Positions 1 to 8,757 of a stretch of DNA of 58,990 nt are shown here, piece after piece. The position numbers were made by a program, and so were the translations under genes. Every line of letters starts with the position of its first letter. Within the stretch, counting starts at the first letter, position 1. The notes beneath the pieces were generated by a model, which searched no databases, was not told the DNA's origin, and saw only the letters and a program-made list of their open reading frames with translations. This DNA comes from Candidatus Brevibacterium intestinavium (GTDB taxonomy: Bacteria; Actinomycetota; Actinomycetes; Actinomycetales; Brevibacteriaceae): NCBI GenBank assembly GCA_019117545.1, contig DWZN01000060.1, forward strand, positions 1 to 58,990, read 5' to 3'.

Positions 1-341
1 TCGGCCCCGGTGCCGAGTTCGGCTTTCGCACCGAGTTCGGCTTCGGCGCCGTGGGAGCCGATCAGCCACACCGTCTCCGGGACCGCGCTCAGTCGACGCA
101 GGGTCGCGATATCGCGACCGGAGACCAGAGCCACCCGGGTGCGCGGCAGCCGCGCCAGCACGTCGATGGCCGCGGCCGAGTCCGGGTCCATCCGCGAAGT
201 CTGCGGGTCGTCCTGCAGAGGTGCGAGCACTCCGTCGAAATCGAGGGCGATGAGCAGGGAATCGGCGGTGATGAGCTCGCGCAGGTCCACCTCGGCGGGG
301 GTCGTCAGGACAGGGGAGAGCTCGGTCGGTCGTCTCGTCAC
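1..341 (-). CDS. otsB: Trehalose-6-phosphate phosphatase, N-terminal part (cut by the window edge)
   Basis: Hydrolyses trehalose-6-phosphate to trehalose, the second step of the OtsA-OtsB pathway in the cytoplasm. Translating the minus strand from a GTG at 341 gives a HAD-family N-terminus with motif I ALDFDGVLAPL, in which the two aspartates are the nucleophile and the acid/base. Motif II follows as LVSGRD, then IGSHGAE. About 113 residues are present and the remaining C-terminal half lies left of the window. A GGAG precedes the GTG by about 8 nt. The otsA stop codon is only 10 nt upstream, so the two genes form an operon. The residues before the HAD motif and the operon context make the call firm. 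Confidence 0.9.
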   Translation of the reverse strand, partial: MTRRPTELSPVLTTPAEVDLRELITADSLLIALDFDGVLAPLQDDPQTSRMDPDSAAAIDVLARLPRTRVALVSGRDIATLRRLSAVPETVWLIGSHGAEAELGAKAELGTGA

Positions 342-351
342 TCTGCGGCTC

Positions 352-1941
352 CTAGCGGGCGGTGGAGATATCGGCGGCCCAGCCGGCCTCTTCGGGCTGG
401 TGGGCGCGATCGGACGGGGCCGCCGGCGAATCCGCGGCCGCAGCGGTCCGCCGCTTCGGCACCACCGGACCGTCGGGGACGATGGCCTCGGGATTGTGCT
501 TGATATGGGTGAGTTCGGCGAGGAAGTTCTCGGACCACAGGCTCACGGTGTCCGTGGTGACCTTCTTGCGCAGCTGCCGCATCCGCCTCCTCCGCGTCCG
601 CTCGTCCATCTCCACGGCCTCGAGGATGCCCGCCTTGAGATTGCCGATGTCGTGCGGGTTGATCATCACCGCGCCCTTGAGCTGTTCGGCGGCGCCGGTG
701 AACTCGGAGAGCACGAGCGCTCCGTCGTCGTTCTTCCGGCATGCCACGTACTCCTTGGCCACGAGGTTCATTCCGTCGCGCAGAGCGGTCACGAGCATGA
801 CATCGGCGGCGAGGAAGAACGCCGTCATCTCATCGCGCGGATAGGAGTGGTGGAGGTAGCGCACGGGGATCGAGCCGACGTCGACCTGCTCACCGTTGAT
901 CCGGCCGACGGCGAGCTCGACATCGTGGCGGATGATCTTGTACTGCTCGAGTCGTTCGCGGGAGGGGGTCGCGATCTGGATGAGCACGACGTCCTCGACA
1001 TTGAGGCGCCCCTCGGCCAGCAGTTCGCCGTAGGCCTTGAGCCGGTGCCGGATGCCCTTCGTGTAGTCCATTCGGTCGACGCCGAGCATGACGATCTTCG
1101 GATTGCCGACATCCTCCCGGATCTGCCGGGCCCGCTCGATGATGTCGGGATCCTCGGCGAGCCGCTCGAGATAGGCGGTGTCGATGGAGATCGGGAACGC
1201 CTCGGCGCGGACCACATGCGCCGGCAGCGACTTCCCGGCCGGGACGGTGACCGTCGGACCCTTCGTCGTGAAGCCCAGCCGACCGCGGACCGCGCGGCGG
1301 AAGTTCGCCGCGTCGGCCGGGCGCTGGAAGCCGACGAGATCGGCGCCGAGGAGCCCGCGGAGGATCTCATCGCGCCACGGCAGCTGGGCGAAGAGCTCAT
1401 AGGGCGGGAACGGGATGTGGTTGAAGAAGCCGATCGACACATCGGGTCGCAGCCGGCGCACCATGAGCGGGACCAGCTGCAGCTGGTAGTCGTGGACCCA
1501 CACCGTCGCGGACTTCGCGGCCACCTCGGCGACCTTCGCCGCGAAGCGCTCGTTGACCCGCACATACGCGTCCCACCAGGTGCGATGGTATTCGGGCGGG
1601 ACGATGACGTCGTGGTACAGAGGCCACAGTGTGGCGTTGGAGAACCCTTCGTAGTACCTGTGCACATCCTCACTGGTCAGGGTCACGGGAGTCAGGTGCA
1701 TGCCATCGATGCTGAAGGGCTCGAAGTCCTCATCGGCGACCCCGGTCCAGCCGATCCACGCCCCCTCCTGCGACTTCATCACCGGAGCCACTGCGGTGAC
1801 CAAACCCCCAGGTGAGGTACGCCATTCACCGTTCTCGCCATCGGGATCGCGGTCCACTGGAAGACGGTTGGCCACGACGACGAAATCACTGTCGCCGAAA
1901 TGGGTTCCATTGCTGGGCTCGGCAGGGTTGACGATGCTCAT
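352..1941 (-). CDS. otsA: Trehalose-6-phosphate synthase (GT20)
   Basis: Joins UDP-glucose (or ADP/GDP-glucose) to glucose-6-phosphate to make trehalose-6-phosphate. The 529-residue protein covers one GT20 domain, slightly longer than E. coli OtsA. Visible family motifs are VANRLPV (residues 23-29), GGL (45-47), WVHDYQL (148-154), GFFNHIPFP (about 171-179) and RMDYTKGI (about 290). The last 50 residues are Ala/Pro rich and probably disordered. The ATG at 1941 has an AGGAGG ribosome site. otsB follows directly. The divergent protein kinase at 2004 shares the roughly 60-bp upstream region. Trehalose made here usually serves as osmoprotectant or cell-envelope precursor in actinobacteria. Confidence 0.95.
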   Translation of the reverse strand: MSIVNPAEPSNGTHFGDSDFVVVANRLPVDRDPDGENGEWRTSPGGLVTAVAPVMKSQEGAWIGWTGVADEDFEPFSIDGMHLTPVTLTSEDVHRYYEGFSNATLWPLYHDVIVPPEYHRTWWDAYVRVNERFAAKVAEVAAKSATVWVHDYQLQLVPLMVRRLRPDVSIGFFNHIPFPPYELFAQLPWRDEILRGLLGADLVGFQRPADAANFRRAVRGRLGFTTKGPTVTVPAGKSLPAHVVRAEAFPISIDTAYLERLAEDPDIIERARQIREDVGNPKIVMLGVDRMDYTKGIRHRLKAYGELLAEGRLNVEDVVLIQIATPSRERLEQYKIIRHDVELAVGRINGEQVDVGSIPVRYLHHSYPRDEMTAFFLAADVMLVTALRDGMNLVAKEYVACRKNDDGALVLSEFTGAAEQLKGAVMINPHDIGNLKAGILEAVEMDERTRRRRMRQLRKKVTTDTVSLWSENFLAELTHIKHNPEAIVPDGPVVPKRRTAAAADSPAAPSDRAHQPEEAGWAADISTAR

Positions 1942-2003
1942 CTGCGCCTCCTCCTGTGTCAGTCCTTGGAATGAACTTTACTCGCTCGACTAGGCTTGGC
2001 CAG

Positions 2004-3995
2004 GTGATGGATCAGGAACTGGGAGGCTACCGCCTCATCGAGGAGCTCGGCTCGGGCGGCATGGGCGTCGTCTACCTCGGTGTCGACGGCGGAAACAACC
2101 CGGTTGCGGTCAAGGTCCTCCACCCCCATATCGCCAATGACGAAACCGCACGCAGGCGTCTGGCCCGGGAGACGCGGACGCTGCGGCGGATCCGGCATCC
2201 CCGCATCGCCGAGGTGCTCGACGCCGAGCTCGACGCCGCGCAGCCGTTCATCATCACCGAGTTCGTCGACGGCCAGACCCTGTCCGATGACGTCCGCGAC
2301 AACGGTCCCTTCGCCGAGGACGAGCTCGTCCACTTCGGCCACGCCCTCCTCGACGCGCTGGGTGCCGTCCATGAGGCCGGCGTCATCCACCGTGACCTCA
2401 AGCCCGCGAACGTGATGATCATGGACGGCGAACCCATGGTCATCGACTTCGGCATCGCCCAGGTCGCCGACGAGGTGCGGGTGACCGCGACCGGACTCGT
2501 CATGGGCACGCCCGGGTACCTGTCACCGGAGATCGCCGACGGCAAGAGCTCATCCGAGAAGACCGACTGGTGGGGCTGGGCCGCGACCATGGCGTTCGCC
2601 GCGACCGGCCGCAACCCGTACGGCACCGGACCTCTGGAGGCGGTGCTCGGGCGGGTCGCCATGGGCAAGTTCGATCTCGACGGGGCACCGCGGAACTTCG
2701 TGCCGCTCATCGGCGCCTGCCTCGATCCGAAACCGGAGCGCCGCCCCTCGGGGCAGATGATCCTCGACGCACTCGTCGACATCGAGTCCGGGCGGATGCC
2801 GCAGCTCGGTGCGGGATCGAACCGAGGCGGGGTCGACCGCTCGCCGAGCGGAACCGCTGTCATGCCCGCCGTCGACGACGGTGTCGGCCGAGGCGGGGCC
2901 GCAGGAGGTGCCGCGCTCGGCGGGGCCGCCTTGGGAGGAGCGGCCGGAGCCGCGGCGGGATACGGTGCCGCGGCGGGATACGGTGCCGCCGGTTATCCGG
3001 GCGCGGACGGGCCGATGGGCGCAGCCCCGCAGTACCCGGGCTCCAGTCGCCCGACCAATCACAGCGGTGCGGGTCATTTCGCCGGCTCCGGGCCTGCTCA
3101 CGGGCAGGCGCCGCAGGGGGGTGCGTCTCCGGTCGGAAACCCCCAGGGAAACATCCAGGCCGGTCCGGGATCCCCGCTGGCCGGGGCCGATCTGGGGCGG
3201 TCGGGATTCGTCCAGCCCGGCTCCGGGCAGGGCTTCGTCGATCACAGCGGTCGGCTCGTCCGGCCCGGCGATCAGGGGCCCTGGCAGGCCCAGGGCGGGC
3301 CCGGCGGCCAGATCGCGCAGCCGGGCAGCCAGGCGATGGGCCCGGGCGGCCAGCTCATGGGCCCGGGCGGAGTTCCGGGACAGCCGTGGGCGCCGATGAC
3401 CTACCGGCGGATCCGCCGCGGCGGCTGGGTCCTGTTCGCCCTGATCGTGATGACCGTGGCGGTGATGCCGCTGAGCCCACTCGTCATCTGCATCATCGCC
3501 CTGCTGTGGTCGATCCTGGCACGCACGGGCACCCGCCTGGACCGGAAGGTCCAGCGGTACCGGTTCGAGCGCGGAATGGAATCGGGCGGATTCGGCCGGG
3601 CGCTCGCCTCGGCGCCGGGGGCCGTTCTGGCGTCGGCTCTGACCTCGATCGCTTCATTCATCCTGCCGGCGATCGCGGCTGTCGCCACGCTCGTGCTCGT
3701 GCGCCTCGACATCGCCGGACTCGTGCCCAGCGGGGGCTCCGAGCAGTGGTCGGTGTGGGCGGCCGGAGCCGCCGGTGCGCTGGTCCTGTGGGTCGGTCCC
3801 GGGGCCTCGAGTCTGCGGCACGGGTCACGGCTGCTGGTTTCGGGCGCCACACGCAATCAATTGGGGCGGCTCATCGCGCTGGCGGTGGCCGTGCTGCTCC
3901 TCCTGCTCGGCGTCATGGTCATCCAGTCAGGGGCGAGTATGTCCTGGTGGCCGCTGCCGATCAACCCCTTCGACTACCTGCCGGGACCCGTGTAG
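2004..3995 (+). CDS. Membrane-anchored Ser/Thr protein kinase (PknB-like) with polytopic C-terminus
   Basis: Hanks-type kinase expected to phosphorylate Ser/Thr on cytoplasmic targets. After the start comes the glycine loop LGSGGMGVVYLG, the lysine in VAVKVL, the catalytic loop HRDLKPANVM, DFG in IDFGIA and the activation/APE region GTPGYLSPE, all within the first 260 residues. A Gly/Ala/Pro/Gln-rich linker of about 200 residues follows. The C-terminus then holds five or so hydrophobic segments, instead of the single helix plus PASTA domains of PknB. I chose GTG 2004, or the adjacent ATG 2007, because TAGGCT at 1991-1996 is a good -10 box 7 nt before it, suggesting a leaderless mRNA. An in-frame GTG at 1956 lies upstream of that promoter. 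The partner is unknown. Confidence 0.85.
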   Translation: MMDQELGGYRLIEELGSGGMGVVYLGVDGGNNPVAVKVLHPHIANDETARRRLARETRTLRRIRHPRIAEVLDAELDAAQPFIITEFVDGQTLSDDVRDNGPFAEDELVHFGHALLDALGAVHEAGVIHRDLKPANVMIMDGEPMVIDFGIAQVADEVRVTATGLVMGTPGYLSPEIADGKSSSEKTDWWGWAATMAFAATGRNPYGTGPLEAVLGRVAMGKFDLDGAPRNFVPLIGACLDPKPERRPSGQMILDALVDIESGRMPQLGAGSNRGGVDRSPSGTAVMPAVDDGVGRGGAAGGAALGGAALGGAAGAAAGYGAAAGYGAAGYPGADGPMGAAPQYPGSSRPTNHSGAGHFAGSGPAHGQAPQGGASPVGNPQGNIQAGPGSPLAGADLGRSGFVQPGSGQGFVDHSGRLVRPGDQGPWQAQGGPGGQIAQPGSQAMGPGGQLMGPGGVPGQPWAPMTYRRIRRGGWVLFALIVMTVAVMPLSPLVICIIALLWSILARTGTRLDRKVQRYRFERGMESGGFGRALASAPGAVLASALTSIASFILPAIAAVATLVLVRLDIAGLVPSGGSEQWSVWAAGAAGALVLWVGPGASSLRHGSRLLVSGATRNQLGRLIALAVAVLLLLLGVMVIQSGASMSWWPLPINPFDYLPGPV

Positions 3996-4128
3996 TTGAA
4001 CCTTGAATGTTTCTGGGAGTCGGTGCTGTGCTCGTTTCGGTACAGTGGTTCCGTCGGGTCGCGGCAGCCGTCCCGAACCGTCCGGGCCCCCGGCCGCATC
4101 GATGTCAGACGATCCAACGTGAGGAACA

Positions 4129-4989
4129 ATGGCGAAGAACAACTCCGCGGACGACAAGCGGAACAGGGCACGTGAGAACGCCCGCCAGATCGCAGCGAAT
4201 CAGGCGAAGAAGGAGAAGACGGCCAAGACCATCCTGTACGTCGGCATCGCCGTGGTCGTTGTCGTGGTCCTGGCGGTGGTCGGCGTACTCATCTTCCAGC
4301 AGAACAAGCCTGCCGTGAGCCCTGAGAACTACGTCGCCGACGGCCTCACCGTGGGCAAGGACAACACACCCGTCCAGCCGTTGAAGATGCCCGAGGGCGA
4401 GGAGTCGGATCTGCCCGCCCCGAGCGAGGCCGGCGCGAATGAGAACGCGGCCACGGTCACCGTCTACATCGACTTCCAGTGCCCCGGCTGCAAGGCCTTC
4501 GAAGAGGGCAACTCGTCGATGCTCAAGAAGCTCGCCGATGAGGGAACGATCGTCGTCGACTACAAGCCGGTCTCGTTCCTCGACCGCATGTCCAGCGGCA
4601 ACGAGTACTCGACCCGGTCGGCCAACCTCGCTGCCTGTGTCGTCGACAGCCAGCCCGAAGTCGCCGTCGACCTGTTCGACGCCCTCTTCGCCCAGCAGCC
4701 CGAAGAAGGCGGCGACGGACGCACCGACGCCGAACTGCTCAAGGTCGCCGAGGACGCCGGCGTCGACACCTCGAAGGCCCTCAGCGCCGACCCCGAGCAG
4801 ACCGTGGAATCCTGCGTGAGCGAGAAGACCTTCGAGAAGTTCGTCGAGCAGTCGAGCCAGAACGCTCTGGACAGCGGCGTCGAAGCCACTCCGTGGGTGC
4901 TCATCAACGGTGAGAAGACCGAGAACACCAGCGACTCGCAGGCTCTGGCCACCGAGATCCTCAAGGCCGCCGGAGAGATCAAGGGCTGA
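4129..4989 (+). CDS. DsbA-family thioredoxin-fold protein, membrane-anchored
   Basis: Probable extracytoplasmic thiol oxidoreductase of the DsbA/thioredoxin_4 group. The 286-residue protein has a charged N-terminus, one transmembrane segment at about residues 42-65 (ILYVGIAVVVVVVLAVVGVL), then the redox motif FQCPGCKAF and a cis-proline loop ATPWVLING near the end. Further cysteines sit in LAACVVD and VESCVSE, which could form a second disulfide. The ATG at 4129 is preceded by GTGAGG. The order TM helix, CxxC, helical insertion, cis-Pro is that of actinobacterial DsbA-like proteins paired with a VKOR partner. No VKOR gene is in the window. Substrates cannot be read from the sequence. Confidence 0.85.
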   Translation: MAKNNSADDKRNRARENARQIAANQAKKEKTAKTILYVGIAVVVVVVLAVVGVLIFQQNKPAVSPENYVADGLTVGKDNTPVQPLKMPEGEESDLPAPSEAGANENAATVTVYIDFQCPGCKAFEEGNSSMLKKLADEGTIVVDYKPVSFLDRMSSGNEYSTRSANLAACVVDSQPEVAVDLFDALFAQQPEEGGDGRTDAELLKVAEDAGVDTSKALSADPEQTVESCVSEKTFEKFVEQSSQNALDSGVEATPWVLINGEKTENTSDSQALATEILKAAGEIKG

Positions 4990-5065
4990 GGCACCCGGGC
5001 GCTCGCGGCGCTCGCCTCTGGAGTGGGGCGTTCCGCTTCGGGCTGAGTCGCCCGCCTCGGCGGTT

Positions 5066-5095
5066 TTGTCGCCGTCGAGGCGGATGGACTACTAT
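5066..5095 (+). promoter_or_regulatory. Predicted promoter of tRNA-Thr
   Basis: TTGTCG (5066-5071), an 18-nt spacer and TACTAT (5090-5095) form a sigma70-type promoter, with the start expected about 25 nt before the tRNA. The region also contains an imperfect inverted repeat whose arms are CCGCCTCG (5052-5059) and CGAGGCGG (5076-5083). That could terminate transcription from the DsbA-like gene, but it overlaps the promoter. Confidence 0.5.
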
Positions 5096-5126
5096 CGTGT
5101 AGGCGCGGACGCTCTGTCTGCGCACC

Positions 5127-5202
5127 GCCTCCTTAGCTCAGTTGGTAGAGCACCGCTCTTGTAAAGCGAAGGTCGTCAGTTCGAGTCTGACAGGGGGCTC
5201 CA
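5127..5202 (+). tRNA. tRNA-Thr (anticodon TGT)
   Basis: A cloverleaf can be folded by eye. The acceptor arms are GCCTCCT and AGGGGGC, the D loop contains AGCTCAGTTGGTAGAGC, and the anticodon loop CTTGTAA gives anticodon TGT. The T arm is GTCAG-TTCGAGT-CTGAC and the discriminator base is T. CCA is encoded at 5200-5202. The anticodon stem has one C-A mismatch at its end. It is a single tRNA and not part of a cluster. Confidence 0.95.
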
Positions 5203-5215
5203 AAAGTGCCGAGCC

Positions 5216-5287
5216 GTCGAGAGCTCGGCCTGCGACGGGGAGCTCGGTTTGCGACCGGAGCTGTCTGTCGTGGACCGAGCTGTCGAC
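5216..5287 (+). repeat. 72-bp palindromic intergenic element, copy A
   Basis: The element lies just after tRNA-Thr and before the convergent UbiB-like gene. Its ends are inverted repeats, GTCGAGAGCTCGG and CCGAGCTGTCGAC, and AGCTCGG words recur inside. It aligns without gaps to the reverse complement of 23121-23192 at 55 of 72 positions, so the two are copies of one dispersed element. It may also act as the tRNA terminator. Confidence 0.7.
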
Positions 5288-5321
5288 ATATCTGAGGCGG
5301 TACTCCCGAGGCGAGCAGCAC

Positions 5322-7334
5322 CTATCCGTCGACACCGCGCCTGAAGACGAGCATGAGCGAACGCATGCTCAGCACAAAGCCGCCGAAGAGCAGGAAGAAG
5401 CCGAAGAACGAGTACAGCCGGATGTCCGTCGTCAGCATCGGGCCCTCCGAGCTGGTGATGAGCATGATCGCACCGACCACGGCGGCACCGGCGAGGACAG
5501 CGACGATGAGCTGCTGGAACAGACTGGTGAGGAAGCGGCGGTCGGAGGGGTTCTCGAGCACCCGCATGTTCATCGAGAACCGGCCGTGCTCGAGGTCCTC
5601 GGTGATCTTGTTGATCCGCCTCGGCATCCGGTCCATCATCGGCAGCAGCTGCAGGACACGACGCTGCAGCTCCTCGGTGATCTTCGTGCCCTTGAGCTTC
5701 GAGCGCACGAGACGGTTGCCTTCCTGCCGGGCCACGGTCACGACATCGAAGCTCGGGTCGATGGTCAGCAGGGCACCCTCGACGGAGGCCATGGCCCGGA
5801 AGGCGGCGCTGATCGGCGCGGGCACGGAGAAGCGGTGGGCGAGCACCAGGGTGAACAGATCGTCGAAGAGCTTCTGCCCCTGTGCGGAGCGGCCCCCTCC
5901 GCCGTAGCGCAGCAGGAGCGCACCGACGGCGCGTTCGACCTCCCGGTCATCGAGCCCGTCCGGCCGTCCGAGGAGCTCGATGAGGGCATCAGTGGCTCCG
6001 GCACTGTCGTTCTGATCGATCGAGTAGAGCATCAGTCCCAAGGACGTCTGCGTGCCCGGGTCGAGGCGGCCGACCGCGCCGAAGTCGAGCAGGCCGAGCG
6101 AGCCCTCGGGGGTGATGAAGATGTTTCCGGAGTGCAGGTCGGCATGGAAGGTGCCCTCGCCGATGATCTGCTGGAGCGTGGCCCCGAGCAGGGTGGTCGC
6201 CAGGCGGGCGCGTTCGGCGCTGCTGAGCTCCTCGAGCAGCGCCCCTGCCTGCGCGACCGGCTGACCGGGCAGCTTGTCCATGACGAGGAGGCGCTCTCCG
6301 CTGAGTTCAGGGTAGCCGTGGGGGACGGTGACATCGAATCTGCCCGACCGCCTCAGCGAGTGCTCGATGCTGGTCATATTGTCCAGTTCGATCCGATAGT
6401 CGAGCTCCTCCTCGAGCGAATCCGCGAACCCCCGGGCCAGCGCGTTCACCCCCAGGTTCTTGCCCCACACCGTGGTCTTGTTCAGCCAGGCGGCCAGGCG
6501 CAGGATGATGTCGAGGTCCTGGCTGACCTGATTCAGGGCCTTCGGGCGTTGGACCTTGACGATGACCTCGGTGCCGTCGAGCAGGGTGGCCTCGTGCACC
6601 TGGGCCACCGAGGCGGCCGCCAGCGGGTGCGGATCGATGCTGGCGAACACCTCGCCGATCGGTCGCCCGAGCCGGTCCGCGATGGCCGGTTCGATGACCG
6701 ACCAGGGTTCGGGGGTGACCTGGGTCTGGAGGGTCTCGAGCTCACGGATGAATGCGGCCGGGAGGATGTCGCGGCGGGTCGAGAGCATCTGTCCGAGCTT
6801 GACGAAGGTCACTCCCGCCTCGGCGAGGGATTCCCTGAGCGCCCGCGCGGTCTTGACCGCCCGTCCCGGTGAGTCCCCGCCGAACCCGCGCAGCTGGGAG
6901 CCCAGGCCGTGACGGGTGGCGATGGACAGGACCTGCGCGTAGCGGCGGGCGCGTCGGCGGCGGGACTTCCAGCCGAAGAACAGCGACTGCGGGCTCGGCA
7001 GGCTTCCGGTCGGGAACGCGGCTTCGACCATCACCAGGGCGCCGACGCCGAGAGCGAAGATCCACCCGATGGCCAGTGCCGTGAACAGCGCTGCCACGCC
7101 CGGGGCGACTTCGAGGCCGCCGTGGTTGTCTCCGGTGCCGGCGCGGTAGAGGTACTGGACGGTGACCGCCATGCCCGCGCTCATGACGAGCCCGACGAAG
7201 ATCGTGCGCGGCCAGCCCGTGGGCACCCCGACCACGCGGCGGACGACGGTGGCGGCCAGCCAGGACTGGAGGACGAGGAAGACGAGGGAAGCCGTGCTCA
7301 GCAGCACGAATCCGCCGATGTCCAAGGCTTCCAT
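5322..7334 (-). CDS. ABC1/UbiB-family protein kinase-like membrane protein
   Basis: Atypical kinase-fold protein of the ABC1/AarF/UbiB family, linked elsewhere to isoprenoid-quinone metabolism. In this 670-residue protein four hydrophobic segments occupy the first 115 residues, and two more lie close to the C-terminus. The kinase-like core carries the family KxGQ motif in FVKLGQMLSTRRDILP, the lysine of VIVKVQRP, HADLHSGNIF and DFGAVGRL. The ATG at 7334 follows AGGAGGGG at good spacing. The gene is convergent with tRNA-Thr and its 3' end abuts repeat copy A. No ubiquinone or menaquinone genes are nearby, so the specific role stays open. UbiB-like kinases with N-terminal membrane helices are common in actinobacteria. 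Confidence 0.85.
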   Translation of the reverse strand: MEALDIGGFVLLSTASLVFLVLQSWLAATVVRRVVGVPTGWPRTIFVGLVMSAGMAVTVQYLYRAGTGDNHGGLEVAPGVAALFTALAIGWIFALGVGALVMVEAAFPTGSLPSPQSLFFGWKSRRRRARRYAQVLSIATRHGLGSQLRGFGGDSPGRAVKTARALRESLAEAGVTFVKLGQMLSTRRDILPAAFIRELETLQTQVTPEPWSVIEPAIADRLGRPIGEVFASIDPHPLAAASVAQVHEATLLDGTEVIVKVQRPKALNQVSQDLDIILRLAAWLNKTTVWGKNLGVNALARGFADSLEEELDYRIELDNMTSIEHSLRRSGRFDVTVPHGYPELSGERLLVMDKLPGQPVAQAGALLEELSSAERARLATTLLGATLQQIIGEGTFHADLHSGNIFITPEGSLGLLDFGAVGRLDPGTQTSLGLMLYSIDQNDSAGATDALIELLGRPDGLDDREVERAVGALLLRYGGGGRSAQGQKLFDDLFTLVLAHRFSVPAPISAAFRAMASVEGALLTIDPSFDVVTVARQEGNRLVRSKLKGTKITEELQRRVLQLLPMMDRMPRRINKITEDLEHGRFSMNMRVLENPSDRRFLTSLFQQLIVAVLAGAAVVGAIMLITSSEGPMLTTDIRLYSFFGFFLLFGGFVLSMRSLMLVFRRGVDG

Positions 7335-7392
7335 CGCTGCCCCTCCTGGTCGGTCGGTGTATCAGTGCGACGTCGAACCGCTCGCGTCCAGC

Positions 7393-8673
7393 CTAGTCCT
7401 TCGGCGGCTTCCCGGAACGTCGGCGCGGGCTGAGGCGGCCCCGGCGACCGGGCAGGTCGATCGCTCTGGCCCAGACGAGGATCCAGACCGCGCCGGCGAG
7501 GGCGAGCAGTCCGGGGAACAGCACGCCGAAGGGCAGACTCGTCACGGTGATGATGAGCGAGAGCAGAGTCGGACCGCCGAGCTTGCCGCCGTTGTTGAAG
7601 ATCGCCCAGATGCCGAGGAAGCGCGGGCGGCCGACCGCCGGTGACAGATCGGCCCCGATCGTCATGTTCACTCCCGCGCCCAGCCCGTTGCCGAAGGCCA
7701 TCACGGCCGCGGCGATGACCATCCCGGACAGCTCCGGCAGGGTGCGCATGATGATGAATCCGGAGCCGAAGATCGTCAGGCAGGCGACGAGGGTCGCGAT
7801 CCGGCCGAGGTGGTCCTTGATGTAGGCGCCGAGGAACATGACGATGAGCTCGAGTCCCGCGCCGAAGGCGATGACCAGGGAGATCGAGGACTTGTGCAGC
7901 CCGATCTCGACGCCCCACAGCTGGATGACCACGGGCTGGGCGGCACGGGCGGCGGCGAGGGTGATGATCGTGATGCCCACGAGGACGACCGATCTCCAGT
8001 GCACGTCCAGCGGCGGGCGCCGGTCCCGGCCCGATTTCGGTCCTCGGCCGCCTGCCGCAGCGGGAGGGTGAGCCGCCTCGGCGCGCTGCTGACGGTCGTC
8101 GAACCCGGGGATCCTCGCAATGGGCAGGGCCATGATGACGATCGCGGCGATGGCGGCGAGGCCGGCGAGGGCGAACACCGACCAGATGGGGAAGACGAGC
8201 ATGAGCCCGGCCCCGATCATCGGACCGAGGAGGTTGCCCACCCGCTGAGTGCCGCCGAGCGCGGTCATCGCCTTCGCGAGATCGGCCGCTGGCATCACCT
8301 CGGCGACCACGGCCTGTCGGGCCAGGCTCCACACATCCGAGACCGGGCCGAAGACCATGAGTGCGATCGTGTAGACGGCCAGCGAATACGGTGAGTCCCA
8401 GATGAAGGCTGTGATGATGGCGCCGAGGACGATGACGGCCGCGGCCGTGGCCACGAACATGGCCCGGAAGTCGCCGAGGCGGTCGATGAGGATCCCGGCC
8501 GGCACCGTGGCCGCCAGGGACACGGCGCCCATGATGCCGACGATGGCCGCGGCGAACGCCTGGGTCGAGCCGAGGGAGAGCGCGCCGAGGACGAGGACCG
8601 GCATGATCGAGCCCAAGCCGATGGCGAAGAGCAGGAACGGTATGAGGACCGGCCACAGGATGGGTTTGAGCAC
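7393..8673 (-). CDS. Major facilitator superfamily transporter
   Basis: A 426-residue polytopic protein with about 12 hydrophobic helices and a charged Arg-rich central loop at about residues 195-225. The A-type MFS signature is visible as GILIDRLGDFRAMF between helices 2 and 3. The C-terminus is basic and proline-rich. The start is GTG 8673. A TAGACT box at 8680-8685 lies 6 nt upstream, so the mRNA is probably leaderless. The gene is divergent from ltrA and their -10 boxes are about 30 bp apart. It is followed closely by the UbiB-like gene (about 58 bp). The substrate cannot be inferred; drug or metabolite efflux is the usual role of such pumps. Confidence 0.8.
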   Translation of the reverse strand: MLKPILWPVLIPFLLFAIGLGSIMPVLVLGALSLGSTQAFAAAIVGIMGAVSLAATVPAGILIDRLGDFRAMFVATAAAVIVLGAIITAFIWDSPYSLAVYTIALMVFGPVSDVWSLARQAVVAEVMPAADLAKAMTALGGTQRVGNLLGPMIGAGLMLVFPIWSVFALAGLAAIAAIVIMALPIARIPGFDDRQQRAEAAHPPAAAGGRGPKSGRDRRPPLDVHWRSVVLVGITIITLAAARAAQPVVIQLWGVEIGLHKSSISLVIAFGAGLELIVMFLGAYIKDHLGRIATLVACLTIFGSGFIIMRTLPELSGMVIAAAVMAFGNGLGAGVNMTIGADLSPAVGRPRFLGIWAIFNNGGKLGGPTLLSLIITVTSLPFGVLFPGLLALAGAVWILVWARAIDLPGRRGRLSPRRRSGKPPKD

Positions 8674-8757
8674 GCCGTCAGTCTAATCGGCGGCCGAGGC
8701 GCTCAGACTGTCTAGACTGTTCCCAGCAATTTTCCCCGTTCCGGCCGAGGAGCCGAT

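Noticed and set aside
10..1815. A 601-codon open frame on the plus strand across otsB-otsA
   Set aside because: It is antisense to clear otsA/otsB motifs and has no family resemblance; a by-product of GC-rich codon use.
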